From the NCBI GenBank assembly GCA_033063855.1, contig CP093831.1, forward strand, positions 1,984,001 to 2,048,000: 64,000 bases of DNA. The letters run 5' to 3'. This stretch comes from Smittia aterrima (taxonomy: Eukaryota > Arthropoda > Insecta > Diptera > Chironomidae). The position numbers and the translations under genes were made by a program. Positions 46,601 through 60,200 of the stretch are shown here, piece by piece. The notes beneath the pieces were generated by a model. That model had not been told where the DNA came from. It did no database searches and saw nothing but the letters and a program-made list of their open reading frames with translations. The first letter of the stretch is position 1; each line of letters begins with the position of its first letter.

Positions 46601-48315
46601 TAAACTAAATTTAAATATCTCTCGAACCACTTCAAAGTGAAATTCTTTTCAGCAATGTCAAAAGGACCACAGTTGTGGAAGAGTTCAGCTTCGTGATATT
46701 CTGTCAGTGCCAATGCAACGAATCTTAAAGTATCATTTGCTATTAGATAAGCTTGTTCATGAAACGTCACCAACTCATGATGATTATCGAGGATTAGAGA
46801 GAGCTAAGGAGGCGATGGTTGATGTAGCTCAATACATTAACGAAGTGAAACGAGATTGTGAGCAGCTTAATGTTATCAAGAAAGTTCGAGAATCGATAAT
46901 TGATTTGAATCTGCCGAATGGAAATGACCTTTCGCAATATGGACGACTTTTGCTCGACGGCGACTTAAATATAAAAGCTCACGAAGATCAAAAGCATAAA
47001 CATCGCTATGCATTTATCTTCGAGAAAATCATGATTCTCGTCAAGAATTCCAACACAAGAATCGGCGAAGGTCAATACACGTTCAGAGAAGCGCACAATT
47101 TAGCCGATTATCTCATCGAGATGGGACATTCACGAAAAACTCTCGGACGTGATGCACGTTTCAAATATCAACTTTTGCTGGCGAGGAAATCGAAAGAAGC
47201 TGCGTTTACACTTTATATGAAAACAGAAGTCGAGCGTGAAAAGTGGATGAAAGCAATTAACGATGCCATTGAAGTAATTGAGCCTCTCGGTTGTAAAAAT
47301 ACCGATCATAAATTTGCCATTATGACTTATGAGAAGGCAACAACTTGTCGTCACTGTTCAAAGTTCCTCAAAGGTCTCATTCATCAAGGCTACAAATGTC
47401 GAGTGTGCGAGATAAGTGTTCACAAAGGATGTATTTCATCCACCGGAAGATGTCGTCAAGTTCAACCTCCTCCAGTCTCCGATCGATACTTGTCAGAGTT
47501 CAACTGGTTTGTCGGGACGATGGATCGTGAGAATGCGACGGCGAAGTTAGAGGACAGACGTAGTGGAACTTATTTATTACGATGTCGCCCGCAAGGTGCG
47601 TCAGACTCAAAGGAGACTTTGTACGCTCTGAGCTTAAAGTGAGTTATACAAAAAGTTAATGTTTGCGTTTCATTTCAAATTTTTATTTCCCAGAACTGAC
47701 AACAGCGTCAAGCACATGAAAATTTACCAGAAGGTCGAGGAAGGTCCTACGAATTACTTTTTATCGACTCGACGATGCTTTGGGACGATTGTGGAATTGG
47801 TTTCGTTTTATGAGCGAAATGATTTGGGAGAAAATTTCGCTGGGTAAGAGATTGCAAAATGTTTTATTGACTCTTTTAATTGACAAATATATTTCGTTTA
47901 CAGCTTAAATCAATCCCTTCAATGGACTTTTTATGAAAGGACCGCGACAGCTTTGTATGACTATACACCAAGAGAACCTAACCAACTGCCTTTGAAGAAG
48001 GGATGCTTGATTTGTGAGAATCATTTTATTTGCTAAGTAAATAGATTTTATTAAAACTAATTTCTCTTCTACAGATATCATCAGCAAGGAAGGTGATAGC
48101 CGGTAAGTTTTAATTAAACGAAAAGTGAAACAGGAAATTACAAAGTTTTTCTTTAATCTCTAAAGCGGATGGCTCAAAGGTCGGTCAATGGACAGAGTAA
48201 GTAAAACTTTATTAATTAACTTAAGCTCATTACTTAATTTCCTTTTCATCATCAACAGATTGGATTCTTCCCAAAAAGTTTTGTGCAAGAAAACTCTACA
48301 ACCGACGAGCTATGA
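43631..48315 (+). CDS. Vav: Vav-type Rho/Rac guanine nucleotide exchange factor
   Basis: Exchange factor activated by tyrosine kinases. Exons read: 43631..43707, 43787..43922, 44055..44236, 44318..44401, 44543..~44761, ~45831..45942, 46170..46334, 46391..46594, 46653..47638, 47694..47843, 47904..48013, 48075..48102, 48166..48196, 48259..48315; roughly 850 aa. Domains in order: calponin homology (WRECAAWLTRC, LRDGVLLCNLIHFLDP); acidic region with three tyrosine motifs (EDIYKDLH, EKIYEDLC, EEVYQDLC); DH (FVIRELIETEANYLDVL, VPMQRILKYHLLLDKL); PH; C1 zinc finger (HKFAIMTYEKATTCRHC); SH2 (WFVGTMDRENATAKL, GTYLLRCRP); and one SH3 (ATALYDYTPREP, GFFPKSFVQE), as in fly Vav. The junction between exons 5 and 6 is not resolved: no donor and acceptor I can see match in phase. 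All others do. AATAAA at 48628..48633 is a likely polyadenylation signal. Confidence 0.9.
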
Positions 48316-50420
48316 TTCATCGAAGAATATTACAACTACGTTGTATTTATTGAACCGTCTGCATTATCCAGTGATAGAACTCAAAAGTGACTTCTGAACA
48401 TGTTGCCGTAGTCGAGAGGAAAAGTGCAAAGTTTTAATGTAATCGATGAAGTGAAAGAAACGCTCAAAACTGTTTATGAAACCAAAGCATTGTGTAGAAT
48501 ACGAAATCGGATCTTATTGAATTAATCCAACCCTTAATGAAACACTTCTATGAATAGCCACTAAGATAGTCGACGTTACATTGAGTTCAAGATCTTTTCA
48601 CGTTAACTGAATTTTTCCAATTGTCATAATAAACTTGTTGTGTCGAAAGTGTTTTATCGTTAAGTAACATTCCTTCATATCAACAATCACCTTACGAGCT
48701 TTCAATTAGTTTTCTGGTTTCCGTCGCACCCATGCACAGTTAGACTATCGCTTAAAATTATCACGCATCGCAAAGTTTATTTTACACGTTGTTGTTTTGA
48801 TGATGAAGAAAAGAGTTTTATAACAGCGAGTCCAGTGAATTTCGTGTCTTGCAAGATTTCAAAGTCATGGCCTAATAAGAAAGAAGAAATCAACGATGTC
48901 GAATGATTCAGAGTGCAATTAATTGATAACAAAAAAAACAAAAGTGAAACAAATATTTTTCTTGGTAAAGTTTATTGAATTTTATCGCCTTCTCATACTC
49001 AAAGCTTCAGAGATTACACAAACAAATCGAATCAGGATCTAAAGTTTCGAGGCTTTAAGCTTAAGAAGGCAAAGTAAAGATAAATATTTTGAGAAAGTAG
49101 ATTTTATCTGTGAGATTATCAACAAACAAAACAGGAACGGACAACAGTTTCAATATCAAATCATCCATCCCGAGATAGTCGTAGGTTTTATTGAGATTTT
49201 ACGAACACAAAATTATTGTTAGTGGAGAAAAAAAATTACGACAAGCATGAGCTTTACTTCTTTAAATTTAATCGGCGTATTGTCTGCTTATTGCGATAAT
49301 CTTGAATCAAAATAATTGAGTGAACGAGATCAGTCAAATTTTCGACTGTTAATAACTGAAAGCTTTTAAACATTTCTTGAACTTATTGGCAAATATTTTA
49401 GAACAAATTAAAAGCGCTATGACCTATACGTATAGATCAAATCAGATCGAATCTTATCTCAGCGTGACTTTTCGAATAATTTCCGCGGATTACTCTTTTT
49501 ATGCTCTTATCTCAATGTTGTCTATGCGAAAGTATCAGCAAAGAATCTATTTCCCGTAACTAGCTTAAGCTTTAACTTATGGAAATGTAATGTGCCAATG
49601 TAGCTGGAATATAAAAGCGAAAAATAAAGAAAAATAAATATTTTAGCAATTTTAAATGAAAAAGTTTCGGAATTTTCCATCAAGAAAATTGTTCATCCAA
49701 GTAATAAGAGGAAATTTCCATTTCGCGATTGGAAAATTGAAAATAGATTGAATTCCGAGCCATCAAAGCTAAACCATCAATATCAATTGCTCCCGCGCGC
49801 TCCTCAACCAAAACCATTAGGCAAACAAGAAAAAAGTCTCAATAATTTCATTTTATTGCTTATCGCGTTTCTTTTATTCAATTTAACTCATCATTTCTTT
49901 CTACATTACGCTTGAGTCTCTTCCAATTCGTGAAAGAGAAATTGCTTTCGTTTTGTCTAAACAACGAAAGCAACAATTACATTTGACGGCTGGTTTGGTG
50001 GTAAGAAAACAAATTAAGTTTTTTTTTTGCTGAAACGCATCGCAAAAGCAAAGAAATTATAAGCAAAGTATTATCACCCATGCACAAAGAAGTTGTTGAG
50101 TAAGTAGAGACATGCACACATTAACTTTCAATTCAATCCATTCACACGACATTTGCGCTACTAAAAGAAGCAAATAAATAATAAATAGAATAAATTACTA
50201 TAATTTACTACGCGACGGTTAAAAAAAAGTCTTTTTCGTGATGAAGAGAAAACCCAACAAAGAGAGGGCTTCCGGGTTAAGATCACAATCGAGAGCATGC
50301 TTGCAGGTAGAGGAAACTATCTTGACGTGAAACTACTCGAGATTGTTTAAGGCTAAATGATGATGGTTGAAACAAAAAACTTCCAAATTTAAATACTAAC
50401 AACTAATCGAGAGCCTCTCC
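48316..50420. other. Vav 3' UTR and intergenic region, no gene seen
   Basis: About 2.1 kb between convergent genes. The first 300 bp is probably Vav 3' UTR. The remainder is AT-rich with short ORFs of no recognisable type; no repeat found. Confidence 0.45.
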
Positions 50421-51847
50421 TTAGACTTCGTTACATTCGAGATAGATTTGTTTGCAATCAACTCCGCTACGTCCCTTGCGACCAGCTTCGTAGAGGTTTT
50501 CGAAGGTGCTGCCGGTTTGACGTTCGAGAAGGAAGCTTGTGGCGTATGTTCCGAGTTGACAGAAGATGCTTTGACCTCCAACGTCAGTCGAGCATTCCTC
50601 GTTAGCTTCGCACAAGTATTTCTGCATGCATTTGTTCTCAGTGTTCTTGTAGGTTCTCACGTAACCCTTCAACATGCTGATTGAAGCAATAGCAGCATCG
50701 CTGACTGAGTCCTTGCGTCCCAATGATCTTGCGCTCATCGAACGGTGTGAGAATGAAGTCTTCAATGCGTCCAACAAGTTAACGACAATGCTGATGAACT
50801 GTAAAGAAAGAAGAAACGTTGTTCGTTGAATTGAGTTACGGGATTGCTAGTTTGCTGTTTTGTATGTACAAAATTACAAGAAATTGCTTGATTTGCTTGT
50901 TAGAAACATCATCACCAATAATCTAATTCAGTCTGTGTGAATTTTTGGAAGGTACAAAGCATCAAAGCATAACCGAAACTCACCTCTCCCGCTTGCTTGG
51001 CCATTGTGTTCACCTGCTCGGGATCCTTTGAGCCAAACATTGTGCTAAAGACTGCCGCGAGAACGCCCTAAATCAAATGAAAGAGAAGAAAGTTGTCCAA
51101 AAAATGCTGTGCAACAATGATTTGAGAACGGGAGCAGACTGCGGGGAGAAATTTATACAAGAGAATCTAATCTCGTGATCTTCTAGTTTGCGTGAAAGTA
51201 TTTTTTCTTCAATTAAAAGCATTTTTTCTATCTCACTTAATCGCTAATGAATCCGTTTCTTCTCCCACCAACAACAATTTTCATTTCATTTCGCTCTTAC
51301 CTGCATTGGTGAGTTTCCGTTATCGACTTTATCGATGCCATCGCTGTTAGCTCCTCCGCCGAGTAATGCAGTGACGATCTTTAATCCAACTGAAATGATG
51401 TTTGCCCATGGAGATGGAGCAACGCCGCCGTTGTCGAGATTATCGTCGGAAGATTTCGTGGGAAGGTTTTGCAAGTTCTGTCCGTTGAAGAACATTTGCA
51501 TGACCATTCCTAATCGATTGAGAAGTCCCGTTAAGATTGAAAACTAATGAAACACGTTCCGCTCACTCACCTAACATGTTGGACCATGAAAATCCATTAT
51601 CGGAGATCTGGTTAGTCTGAAGATCATCATCGATGTCGTCGAGTGCGACTTTCTTCAAAGCGTTCGACTTCTCAGCGTATTTGCGACCTTCATCTGATGC
51701 AGGAATGAATCTGTTCTGTTGTGGCTGTTGGTACGTTGCGATCTGTTGCTGTGAGAATTGTTGAGGATAAGCGAATGTCATCAGCAGGCAATGGCTGAAG
51801 AGAATTGTCAACAGCGACCATCCCACGACTTGTCTTTGATTCGTCAT
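50421..51847 (-). CDS. Secreted protein of unknown function with C-terminal cysteine domain (copy 1)
   Basis: Not recognised as a named family. Exons 51571..51847, 51301..51509, 50984..51067, 50421..50798; 315 aa, phases consistent. The N-terminal signal peptide (WSLLTILFSHCLLMTFA, cleavage likely before YPQQ) is followed by a Gln-rich stretch (QQFSQQQIATYQQPQQ). The middle has a Gly/Ala-rich hydrophobic segment (IISVGLKIVTALLGGG, then VLAAVFSTMFG) and a helical region. The C-terminal ~75 residues hold paired cysteines: NKCMQKYLCEANEEC, SIFCQLG, and VDCKQIYLECNEV at the very end. The layout and the final CxxxYxxC pattern match the gene at 55317-57232, so the two are probably paralogues. Cuticle, haemolymph or sensory roles are all possible; none is shown. 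Confidence 0.75.
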
Positions 51848-54800
51848 CTTTTGAACTGTCGAGAAACATAAGAAAGAAAGAAAAACTTTGAATTGGAATT
51901 TGCATCATTGAAAGAGTTGAAGAAACTTGATTCGAATACAATGAGTTATTGTTTTGATATCAGTTGACGCACTGACGATTTAGTTAACTGCTGTTTGCAA
52001 CATTGCCAACACGTCACTCCCGATTGTTTGAGTTTTGTCGAAATAATTTAACCGATTAAGTCATCAACAAAAAGATTTCAGCAGAAATTTGATTTACAGT
52101 TTCGCTAATTCAAATCGATTCAGAATTCTCAATTCTTTTCAATTAAATCTTCACGCTGCAATGCTCGAACCAACAAAAGAGCGTGTGGCTATGGAATTGA
52201 GCGAATGTAAATTAGCTAACGGACACAACCCAACATTCTTGCACTAATTCGACAAACATGAAGTTTGCTTTAGTCAGAACCGAATGCACGACCCAAATTC
52301 TATTGAATTCATTATCGAGTCGAATGTTTAGAGCAAATCGTGAGGAAAGTTTCATCCGCGCCCTTCGTTAATTAATCTCATGTAAGTCTCTCGACAAACG
52401 TCGCTTCTCTGATCTAATTACGGACTGGTATTGATAATTAGAAGTCGAACCTGTTTAGCCATTCATTTCTTTTTTTCTTCCCAATGCTCGTTCTGCCGTT
52501 AGTTCGAGCTCAGGTATTCATTTGGGATTTGAGAAATGATTTTATGCTGTTAGGCGATCGGTTTACAATCTTTGGCGACAGAGAAGTCTTAAAATTCCTT
52601 TGCATGGTTTCGCTTTAACCCAAATCTCTTCATTGGAACGATCTTCATACTTGTAAATGGGTCACATCGAGGCTTAAAGAGTTTGTTTTTGTTAACAACC
52701 TGCGGTGAAGTTTCGTTTCGAGAGCGAAACGACGACGACGAAGAAATGGGTTTGTGTTCTTTTCATGTTAACGACTTGTGCGAGAAGAGGCGAAGACGAC
52801 GCAAGAATATGATAATTTCTCCATTAAGTCTCGGCTGTGAAAGAGATCGTCGCGCTTAACATTCATAATGTGCCAAAGAATCGAAAGAATTTGGGTTTCT
52901 GTGCTTCGTCAACAGGTCCCTGACCTTAGCGGTCAATAGCACGCGATCTTGCGCGCATTTCTCTTTCCGTCAATTTCATGCGAATTACGACGCGAGAGAT
53001 TTCTAATCACACACATAACGAGAGTTGATTGAACTGTCGTCGATCGATTGGTTTAAGTTCCTGGTGTTGCTTCCTTTCGTTGGCTAAGCAATTACATTTG
53101 TCGCGACTCGCGAGAAATTTTTAATGCAAACGTCGTTTCATCGGAAGAAATTTCACTTTGTGTCAATAAACACGTCACTCCTGAGTTTCTTTTCTGTCTC
53201 GAATCATCTCGCGAGGTTTTATTTTTCGGGTTTTTCCCATGGAATTGATTTTATGTTCACTCGATATTTCGCAACTTTTTAGATTCTTCAACTTTTGCTA
53301 CGCAATTTCAACTGGAAATCCGGAATTCTTTCGAATTTTCTCTTTCACTTGTTTCTTACCTTTTTTGAAATTATTTTTGTACGAGACGAAAGAACAAATA
53401 TTTTTTTACTGAGGAAGAGTTTAAGTAAACTTTGCAGTGTTATCACTTCAACCGACTACGAAGATCTGAAACCGTAATTACCTTGAACTTCTCTTTTATA
53501 TCTTGACCCACTTCCTACCTTCTTTCCATTTCTCTGCTTTTTCTTCTCCTCTCTTTGCTGAGTTTGCTGTGCAAGAGTGTTTGCTACCAACACCGGCTTT
53601 GCGGTAACTTATTTCCTTTACTAGACATGAAACGATCATCGTCAACTTCAAGTCGATTGCTTCATGTCTAAGCTTTGGAGAAGCCACTGATGGTGATCGC
53701 TCCCTGAAGACTTTGATGCTCGGTGAGCGAGAGAATCTTTCTTCCGCAATTCTTTCATTCAACGTCTCAATTAACACTTTCTAATCTGAATCGTGTCAGG
53801 TTAAAAAGAATTCGTTCGATCGGTTTATTCCGAGACTAACGACTAATCGCGGATAATTTTTGCCTAAAAGCTTTTGTAAAACATTTATTTATTGTCGTTT
53901 GGTGAATGGAGCAAAGAAAAAGTTGAGAATGTCTTCGTGACAGAAAACTCTTCTTCTCTCTTCTCGTTCATTAATGACAAAACTTTTATTTCATTCAGAA
54001 GCTCTTCACGCTATGCTGATCATTGTAATTCTGTTGTGATCTTGAAAACAAAAGCTTAATTGTAAAATCGTCGCCGTGAGTCGTCTCACGAAGTCTTGAG
54101 AAAATCAGAAGCTGCTTAGAATCATTCAACAACCGTTGCCGCTTCATTTGCTTCGTCTCATTGTCTTCCACTCTGATTACTTAATTAAATCTTCTGTGAG
54201 ATTGAATGTTGCACAATTGATGTAACAGTTTTCTCACAGCGTGCGTGGACTTCTTCTTTTTGGAGCAAGTTAGCTGTTTTCCCATCTCTGGAGTGAAGTA
54301 AATCAGTAAGCAAGACGTTCTGAAAACTCAATTAGAGAGAAACGTTAATCATGCAAGAAGAGGAAAAAGTTTCATCAGAATTCGGATTGAACTTTCTCCT
54401 TTGGAATCCTCACACGATCAAACGAAAACAAAATTCCTGAAAAGTCTCTGGAAAGGTTTCGACTTTCGTGGAATGAAGATGATCGTCTGTTGACTTCTCG
54501 AACGATTTGTTGTTCAATGCAAAAGACAGGAAATTATCAATTTAATGAAAGCACAAGTGAAATTCCATTCTGTTGTTTGCAAAAGACTTTGAGCCGCATC
54601 AAGCTCACGTCTTAAGTCATGCTCGCTCGAATTGACTTTCAATTTCGTTGATCGTGTGTCGCGTATTGATAAAAAAATATTTTTAAAGAGTTCAGACTGA
54701 AAGTTCAACGTCGATTATTGAAAGTGAATGTGTGACAATCAGGACGGAAAAACGAAAAAATTGCTCGACTTCACTTTTAAACTTTTAAAGCCGCCTCAGT

Positions 54801-55316
54801 TTAGTTTGGCTCATAAACGAAAAATCACCAAAAGAGTTAATTAAAAGAAATCAGAAATATCTTTCTCTTTATCAAACAAACAGAGCATTTTCTGTTTGGT
54901 CAAGAAATTATAACAATTCGGCTTCATTTTTCCGCTGAAGAAACTAATAAATATTTATTTACGCTCTTCTTGTTTCTGTTTAAAGAAAATTGACAACGCG
55001 ACTTCTTATAAAAGCTTCTCGCTCTAGTAAAAACATAGTTTGACATCTAAGAGTGAATTGCCTAGCGAGAAGTCGCTGTGAGCGTTTAACTCCATAAGCC
55101 ACACGAGCAAATTCAATTAACAAATACCTCGTGTGCTTCAAAAAAAACATTTTCAGATTTTTTTCTTTAAATTTGACGGCGATAAATGAATCATCATTAA
55201 TTATATAACAAACTCAAACCAGCAATTCGGGTCACCGTTCCACTTTAACGCAGCGAAACCCAGAAAGGAATCGCTCGAACAAATTCTTTCATAAATATTT
55301 TGTATGGAAGTGCAAC
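51848..55316. other. Gene-poor region between the two secreted-protein genes
   Basis: About 3.5 kb without a supportable gene. Higher CG content than flanks around 52690-53060, including a perfect 8-bp hairpin TCGTTTCG-AGAG-CGAAACGA at 52713..52732. Presumably holds the promoter of the gene ending at 51847. Confidence 0.4.
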
Positions 55317-57232
55317 TTAAAATAATTTGCAAGCTGAATAATTTTCCTCGCAATCTGCTCCATTGTTTTTGAATTCCTCGACTGTCGGAACAAATCTGAA
55401 TAAAATGTTCTCCTTTTCCTCTCGCTTCTTGACATCACCAGCGATCCTTTCATCAATTGCCTTCTGCATGCTCCAAACGAAAGGCTTTAGCTTGCATAAC
55501 AAGAGAAGGAAACAATCTGCGTCACCAGATTTGTAATTCATCTCGGTCACCATCGAGATAAGTCGATTAGGTAATTCTCGATCTCGTACATCCTGAAACG
55601 CAATGACTCACAATGCATAAGAAAGTTAAGAGTTCGCGAAGGAATGCGCTCAAGAGAACTCATCAAATTCACTTCAAACATTTGAATTGTTTCGTTGAGA
55701 GCTTTTCAAAAAATTTCTTCTTCTTACCGAAAGCATATTCGAAACTTTCTCGTTCTGCAACATCCAATCCATTGGGTCTTCGCTTAATAATCTCACTGTC
55801 GCTTCGTCTTCAGATTCACCCGATTCTCCCTTTCGCTTCTTCTTCTTCTTCAACTTGGAAGAGGCTTCTTTAGGGGTCATCAGCATGTTCCCGAGCTTTC
55901 AACCGAAAGAAAATGTCAAAGATCGATTCAACAATGTTGCGATAACCTTTTTACACAAAACTTAATTAAAAAATCTTCATTCCATTTTTTAAAAGAAAAC
56001 TAATTAATCTCCATCGAGAAACCAATTTGTGAATGTCAATCGATTGTAATTCCCTTGACGTCAATCGAGTTTATTATGCAATCAACATGTTGGATCATTA
56101 GATAAAAGAGTTTATCATAAACAAAGAATCCTGTTTTGAACTCATAAAGCAATCACAACGATCAATCACTTATCGTCTCCCACTCGACTCGATTCATAGA
56201 AAATAACTTCCAAAACAAACCGAAAATTCCTCGAAATGTGTTTTTATTTACATTTTTCGAACATAATTTATGATTATTAATGGATCTTTAACAATTTGAA
56301 TAACTAACATCAGCGAGCGGGGGGGCCGAGCAAAAAAACCGTCCAAGCAGAAACAGCGATTGGTAATAAAATTAATGGCATCATTTATTTTACAATAATT
56401 AATTACTCGTCCCGGGAGAAGTGTTTAACAATCAATAGACAATGATTTTTAAGGAGCTCCACGCGGCGTTTGAAAGTGTTAAAATTCAATTTGAAAAACC
56501 AATTTAGGACCACACACTTTTTGATATTTGACAGGAGAGCGTTTTCGTTCATGGATGAACTTCGTGGGAAACAAACTGTGAGAGTGAGAGAAGTTGTTTC
56601 TAATGTACAGAGAGCTTACGATCTAATAATTTCATATTAAGTTGACTTCGAGTCTTTGGCGTGAAGCTTTACAGTTATTTTACAATTTGCCGAGCTTAGA
56701 ATCTCACTAAGCTTGACGTTGGTGCTGCGGTGCTTGTTTCGTTATTCATTCTATCACCAATGTAGTCAACGATTCGATACAAATCTGCAGTTCGGCTGAT
56801 CATGTAATCCAAAAGTTTTGCTGCACTGAATCTCACCATTTGAGCGATAAAAATAATTCCGTTGACAGCAACAGCTCCGACTTTCGAGCTATCGAAGCCA
56901 AGAAGTTGAAGCATTCCTCCCATGAATGAATTATCTGTCGTCGTTGATGATGGAACATCGCCAATCACAACAGAGTCTTGTCGATCTTTGTTGAATTTCT
57001 TTCCATTGCTCTTCGTTGGAGCAAACGATTGAGAAACTAAATCAGCGACGTTATCGGAGATACCTGACGGAAGTCGATTATAATAATTCTGATGCGATGT
57101 GAAAAGTCGTCGATCGTTTATACCAAGCATTTTCAATCCACTCGTGATGTTATCGACAAAGCTGTTTCTTAACGTCGAAGCTTCTGTCTCGATCAAAACC
57201 AAAGCGCACAACAATAAAATTATTTTCCACAT
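55317..57232 (-). CDS. Secreted protein of unknown function with C-terminal cysteine domain (copy 2)
   Basis: Proposed exons 56708..57232, 55728..55895, 55317..55592; 322 aa, every junction phase 0. Exon 1 alone reads open to a stop at 56696, but TTA|GTGAGA at 56707 is a good donor, and GAAAG|CTC at 55896 is the matching acceptor. Without it the downstream exons would lack a signal peptide. Features: signal peptide MWKIILLLCALVLIETEA; a Gly-rich hydrophobic part (FMGGMLQLLGF, VGAVAVNGIIFIAQMV); a Lys-rich patch (KLKKKKKRK); then DADCFLLLLCKLKPFVWSMQ and, at the C-terminus, ADCEENYSACKLF. The size, order of parts and the final CxxxYxxC resemble the gene at 50421-51847. Alternative: exon 1 is a separate single-exon gene of 178 aa. 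Confidence 0.6.
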
Positions 57233-60200
57233 TTTCTGAATTCCAACTTCTTCCTTTCAAGTTCAAAACCAAAGTGAGCTGTGATTTGATTTAATATCAC
57301 GAGCAAAAATGCTGTTAGTTTCGTAATATGTCGTGAGTAGAACAACACAAACGCTGCAGCTACGCCAACGAGCTCAAGAAATGTGATTTAAGGTTTGATA
57401 CCGTTTTGTGATGATAGCGTGACAAGTTGTTTCACGATTCGTTGCTTTGAACAAATTAAATTGATTTCATTAAAGAAAGAACTTCCTCAAAAGTTTATCC
57501 GCGATTTGCGCTTTGCAATTCAATTCGAAACGTCGCTCGAGCGCTTGAGAGTCATTGTCACTTCAAAGCTCTTACATAATTGCATTCTTAAAGTCGATTT
57601 AAATTTCTGCAACGCCAAAGCTAAGAAAATATGAATTCAATAAAATCGCGAGAAAAAAATAAATTAAATTATGAATGGCGAAAAGTCTCACAAATTTATG
57701 AGTACAAATTACTTGGAACAAGGATTTAAGATGTTATTGTGCTGTCTCTCTCTCCCTTTCTCCTCCTTGCATGTTACGATCCAGTCAGCTTACATTTAGC
57801 ATTTGGAATTGAGTTTCTCGATAGTGTGAACCGCCAGCAAGGCTTGCAAATCTTTTCTTTCATCCGCTTCGTGGTCGTGAACAAAATTTCCCAGCAGGAA
57901 GAAATATTTTTCGCTCATTTTTTTTATCAAGAAAGTTTAATCTTTGGGACGAAACTTACGAAAATCTTTTTGAACTCAAAACGAATTCACTTTGAGGTCA
58001 AGCAATGTCTCCAATCATAATAAATAAATTATCTCACCAAATGAAATATCATAATTACATGGAAAATTGTATCTGACTTTATTCGTCGATTGTCCTGTCG
58101 GCTCTGAGCTGTGAGAAAATTCCAATGTCGATCTAATCCTCTGAGAGAAGGCGACGCGATATCTCTTCCAACTAATGATGTAATTTGATAATTAACTTCA
58201 TGCTCTCGATTTTTCTTTGCCGTGGATTCTCAACCTTGGTGGGATTTTCGCAGTGTTACTTGACCAGCGTGACGTCCAAAGCAACAACACCAACGGCGTG
58301 TTCCGGAGCTGTTTAATCCAATAATTCTTCGAGAATAAATTTTCTTCTCGTCGTCTCCTTCACGGAGTCATAAAAATGAGAGCCACACAGCAGTGCTTAA
58401 TTTCATAAATGAAATTTAATACGGTTTTTATTTAATATTTATTTCATTTTATTGTGATATTTATGAAGACACGCGTTCGACCGGCACACAATTTATTTTA
58501 ATATGGTGAGAATTAGTATTTTAAAACCAATAAAAATTTAAATCTTTTGGTCATTAAGTAAATAAATTGAATAAAAAAACAATGTAGTCGAACGATTATG
58601 GATTGGAGCGAGTGTGATTTACGAGACTGAGAGCGAGTTAGACTATTTGAGGTAGGTTAATCGATTATTGAACAAAAAGAATTCCTCGTGGCTTAAGCAA
58701 ACAGTGAGAGAAACTATCTAACCTTCCCCCAAGCGAAATAATTTAAATCAATTCAGCATCTGTGCGATGTAGATCAGAAGAGATAAAAACGTGAAGCGGT
58801 TGCCATGGCTCTTGACAAGCAAAATTTGGGAAGAAGCAATTTTTCAAAGATCGAAAGGAGAAACAGAGAAAACGTTTAGTTGAACAAACATGTTTCAGAT
58901 TAGGCAAACACCAGCCAACGAATCAACATTCTTGAGTTCTTACTTTCGTGCTTCTCTTTCGCCTTCCCCTCGCTCGGATCGAGATTAATTGATTTTCGAT
59001 TCAATAAATTTTCGTGTGAGTTTTGATTTATAGATTCGGTTTAAGAGTCGATGTTAGGCATTTAAATTATGCTTTTGTGAAAAGTTGGGAGAAAAGTTTC
59101 GGTAGGAGAAGAAATACCGAAGTTAAGTCGTTTCATTTGAATATTCTTGTGATTCGTCATTGGGGATAGTTCAATGGTTAAGTCAATTAAGTGGACAAAG
59201 TAATTCAGAAGCTTTTTGAGCTCTTGAGTGATCACGGAACTTTTAAACTTCTCTCGATCAGGAATTCTATTTAAGCTCTCAAGCTGACTATTGAGCAAAC
59301 ATTCAGCTAAGCTCGACCACCCAAAAAAGATAATTAGCGACCTCCAACTAGCTTTTCGCCAAGACAAACCATTCGACATTCATTTTATTGGCACTTGGCT
59401 GTCTCGGACTTTCTTTCGAAGGAAGGAGAGAAAACTTCTCGATAAACTGATTTATTTCTGAGATCATAAATCCATTAAGACTGCGCGGTTTAAAACGATT
59501 TATTGTTGTGTTCCTGCGATATTTATTTGTTATTCATATTTCGTTCAACGAGCAATATTTCGTTTGATGGGCAAACAACAGCAGATTTACTCCCACGAGT
59601 CAATAAATATTTAAATACTTTGCAAATTTGTCTTAATGTACAAACGTTGGAGGGAAGTCAACTTTGCTGGAGATGCAAGAACGAAGTAAATTAGATTAAT
59701 GAAGTCTAAGGTTTCCCTCCTTCGACGTTCTTGAAAAGCTTAGAGCATTGTGCTCTTACTTAGCTCAGCTATTGCATTTGTTGATTAATAATTTATTAAA
59801 CTAATCGACAGCAATTCGAATTTCTCGCTCTGACAATGGAGTTTTATGCAAGCATTGAAATAAATCTACAATCCAATCGAGCCCACCACAATCCGATCAT
59901 AATTTCCCTGCATACGGCTCACAGTTAATAAACTTTCACGAGAAACTGTCAATGAATGTTGTTAAACAATGTGCCAGGGACATGAGACCTTTTTAAAGTT
60001 CCATCGTCTTGTTGGATCGAGTTTCATAAGATATCCATTTAGTAGCCTTGTAAGAGGCATTAGCGATATTAACAAGCACTTTTGACTTCGAGTGTGTAAA
60101 CGGATATTTGAAGGAAGGGGGGAGTTCGTCAGTTAGGTTTTTAAAAAGAGAAAATTTAAATAAATTCTTTGGAAATATTTTTGATGATTTAAATTCAATT

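Noticed and set aside
56696..56707. Reading gene 57232 as a single-exon 178-aa protein ending SSLVRF
   Set aside because: A good donor GTGAGA interrupts the end, and the downstream orphan exons join in phase; kept as the alternative rather than the main call.
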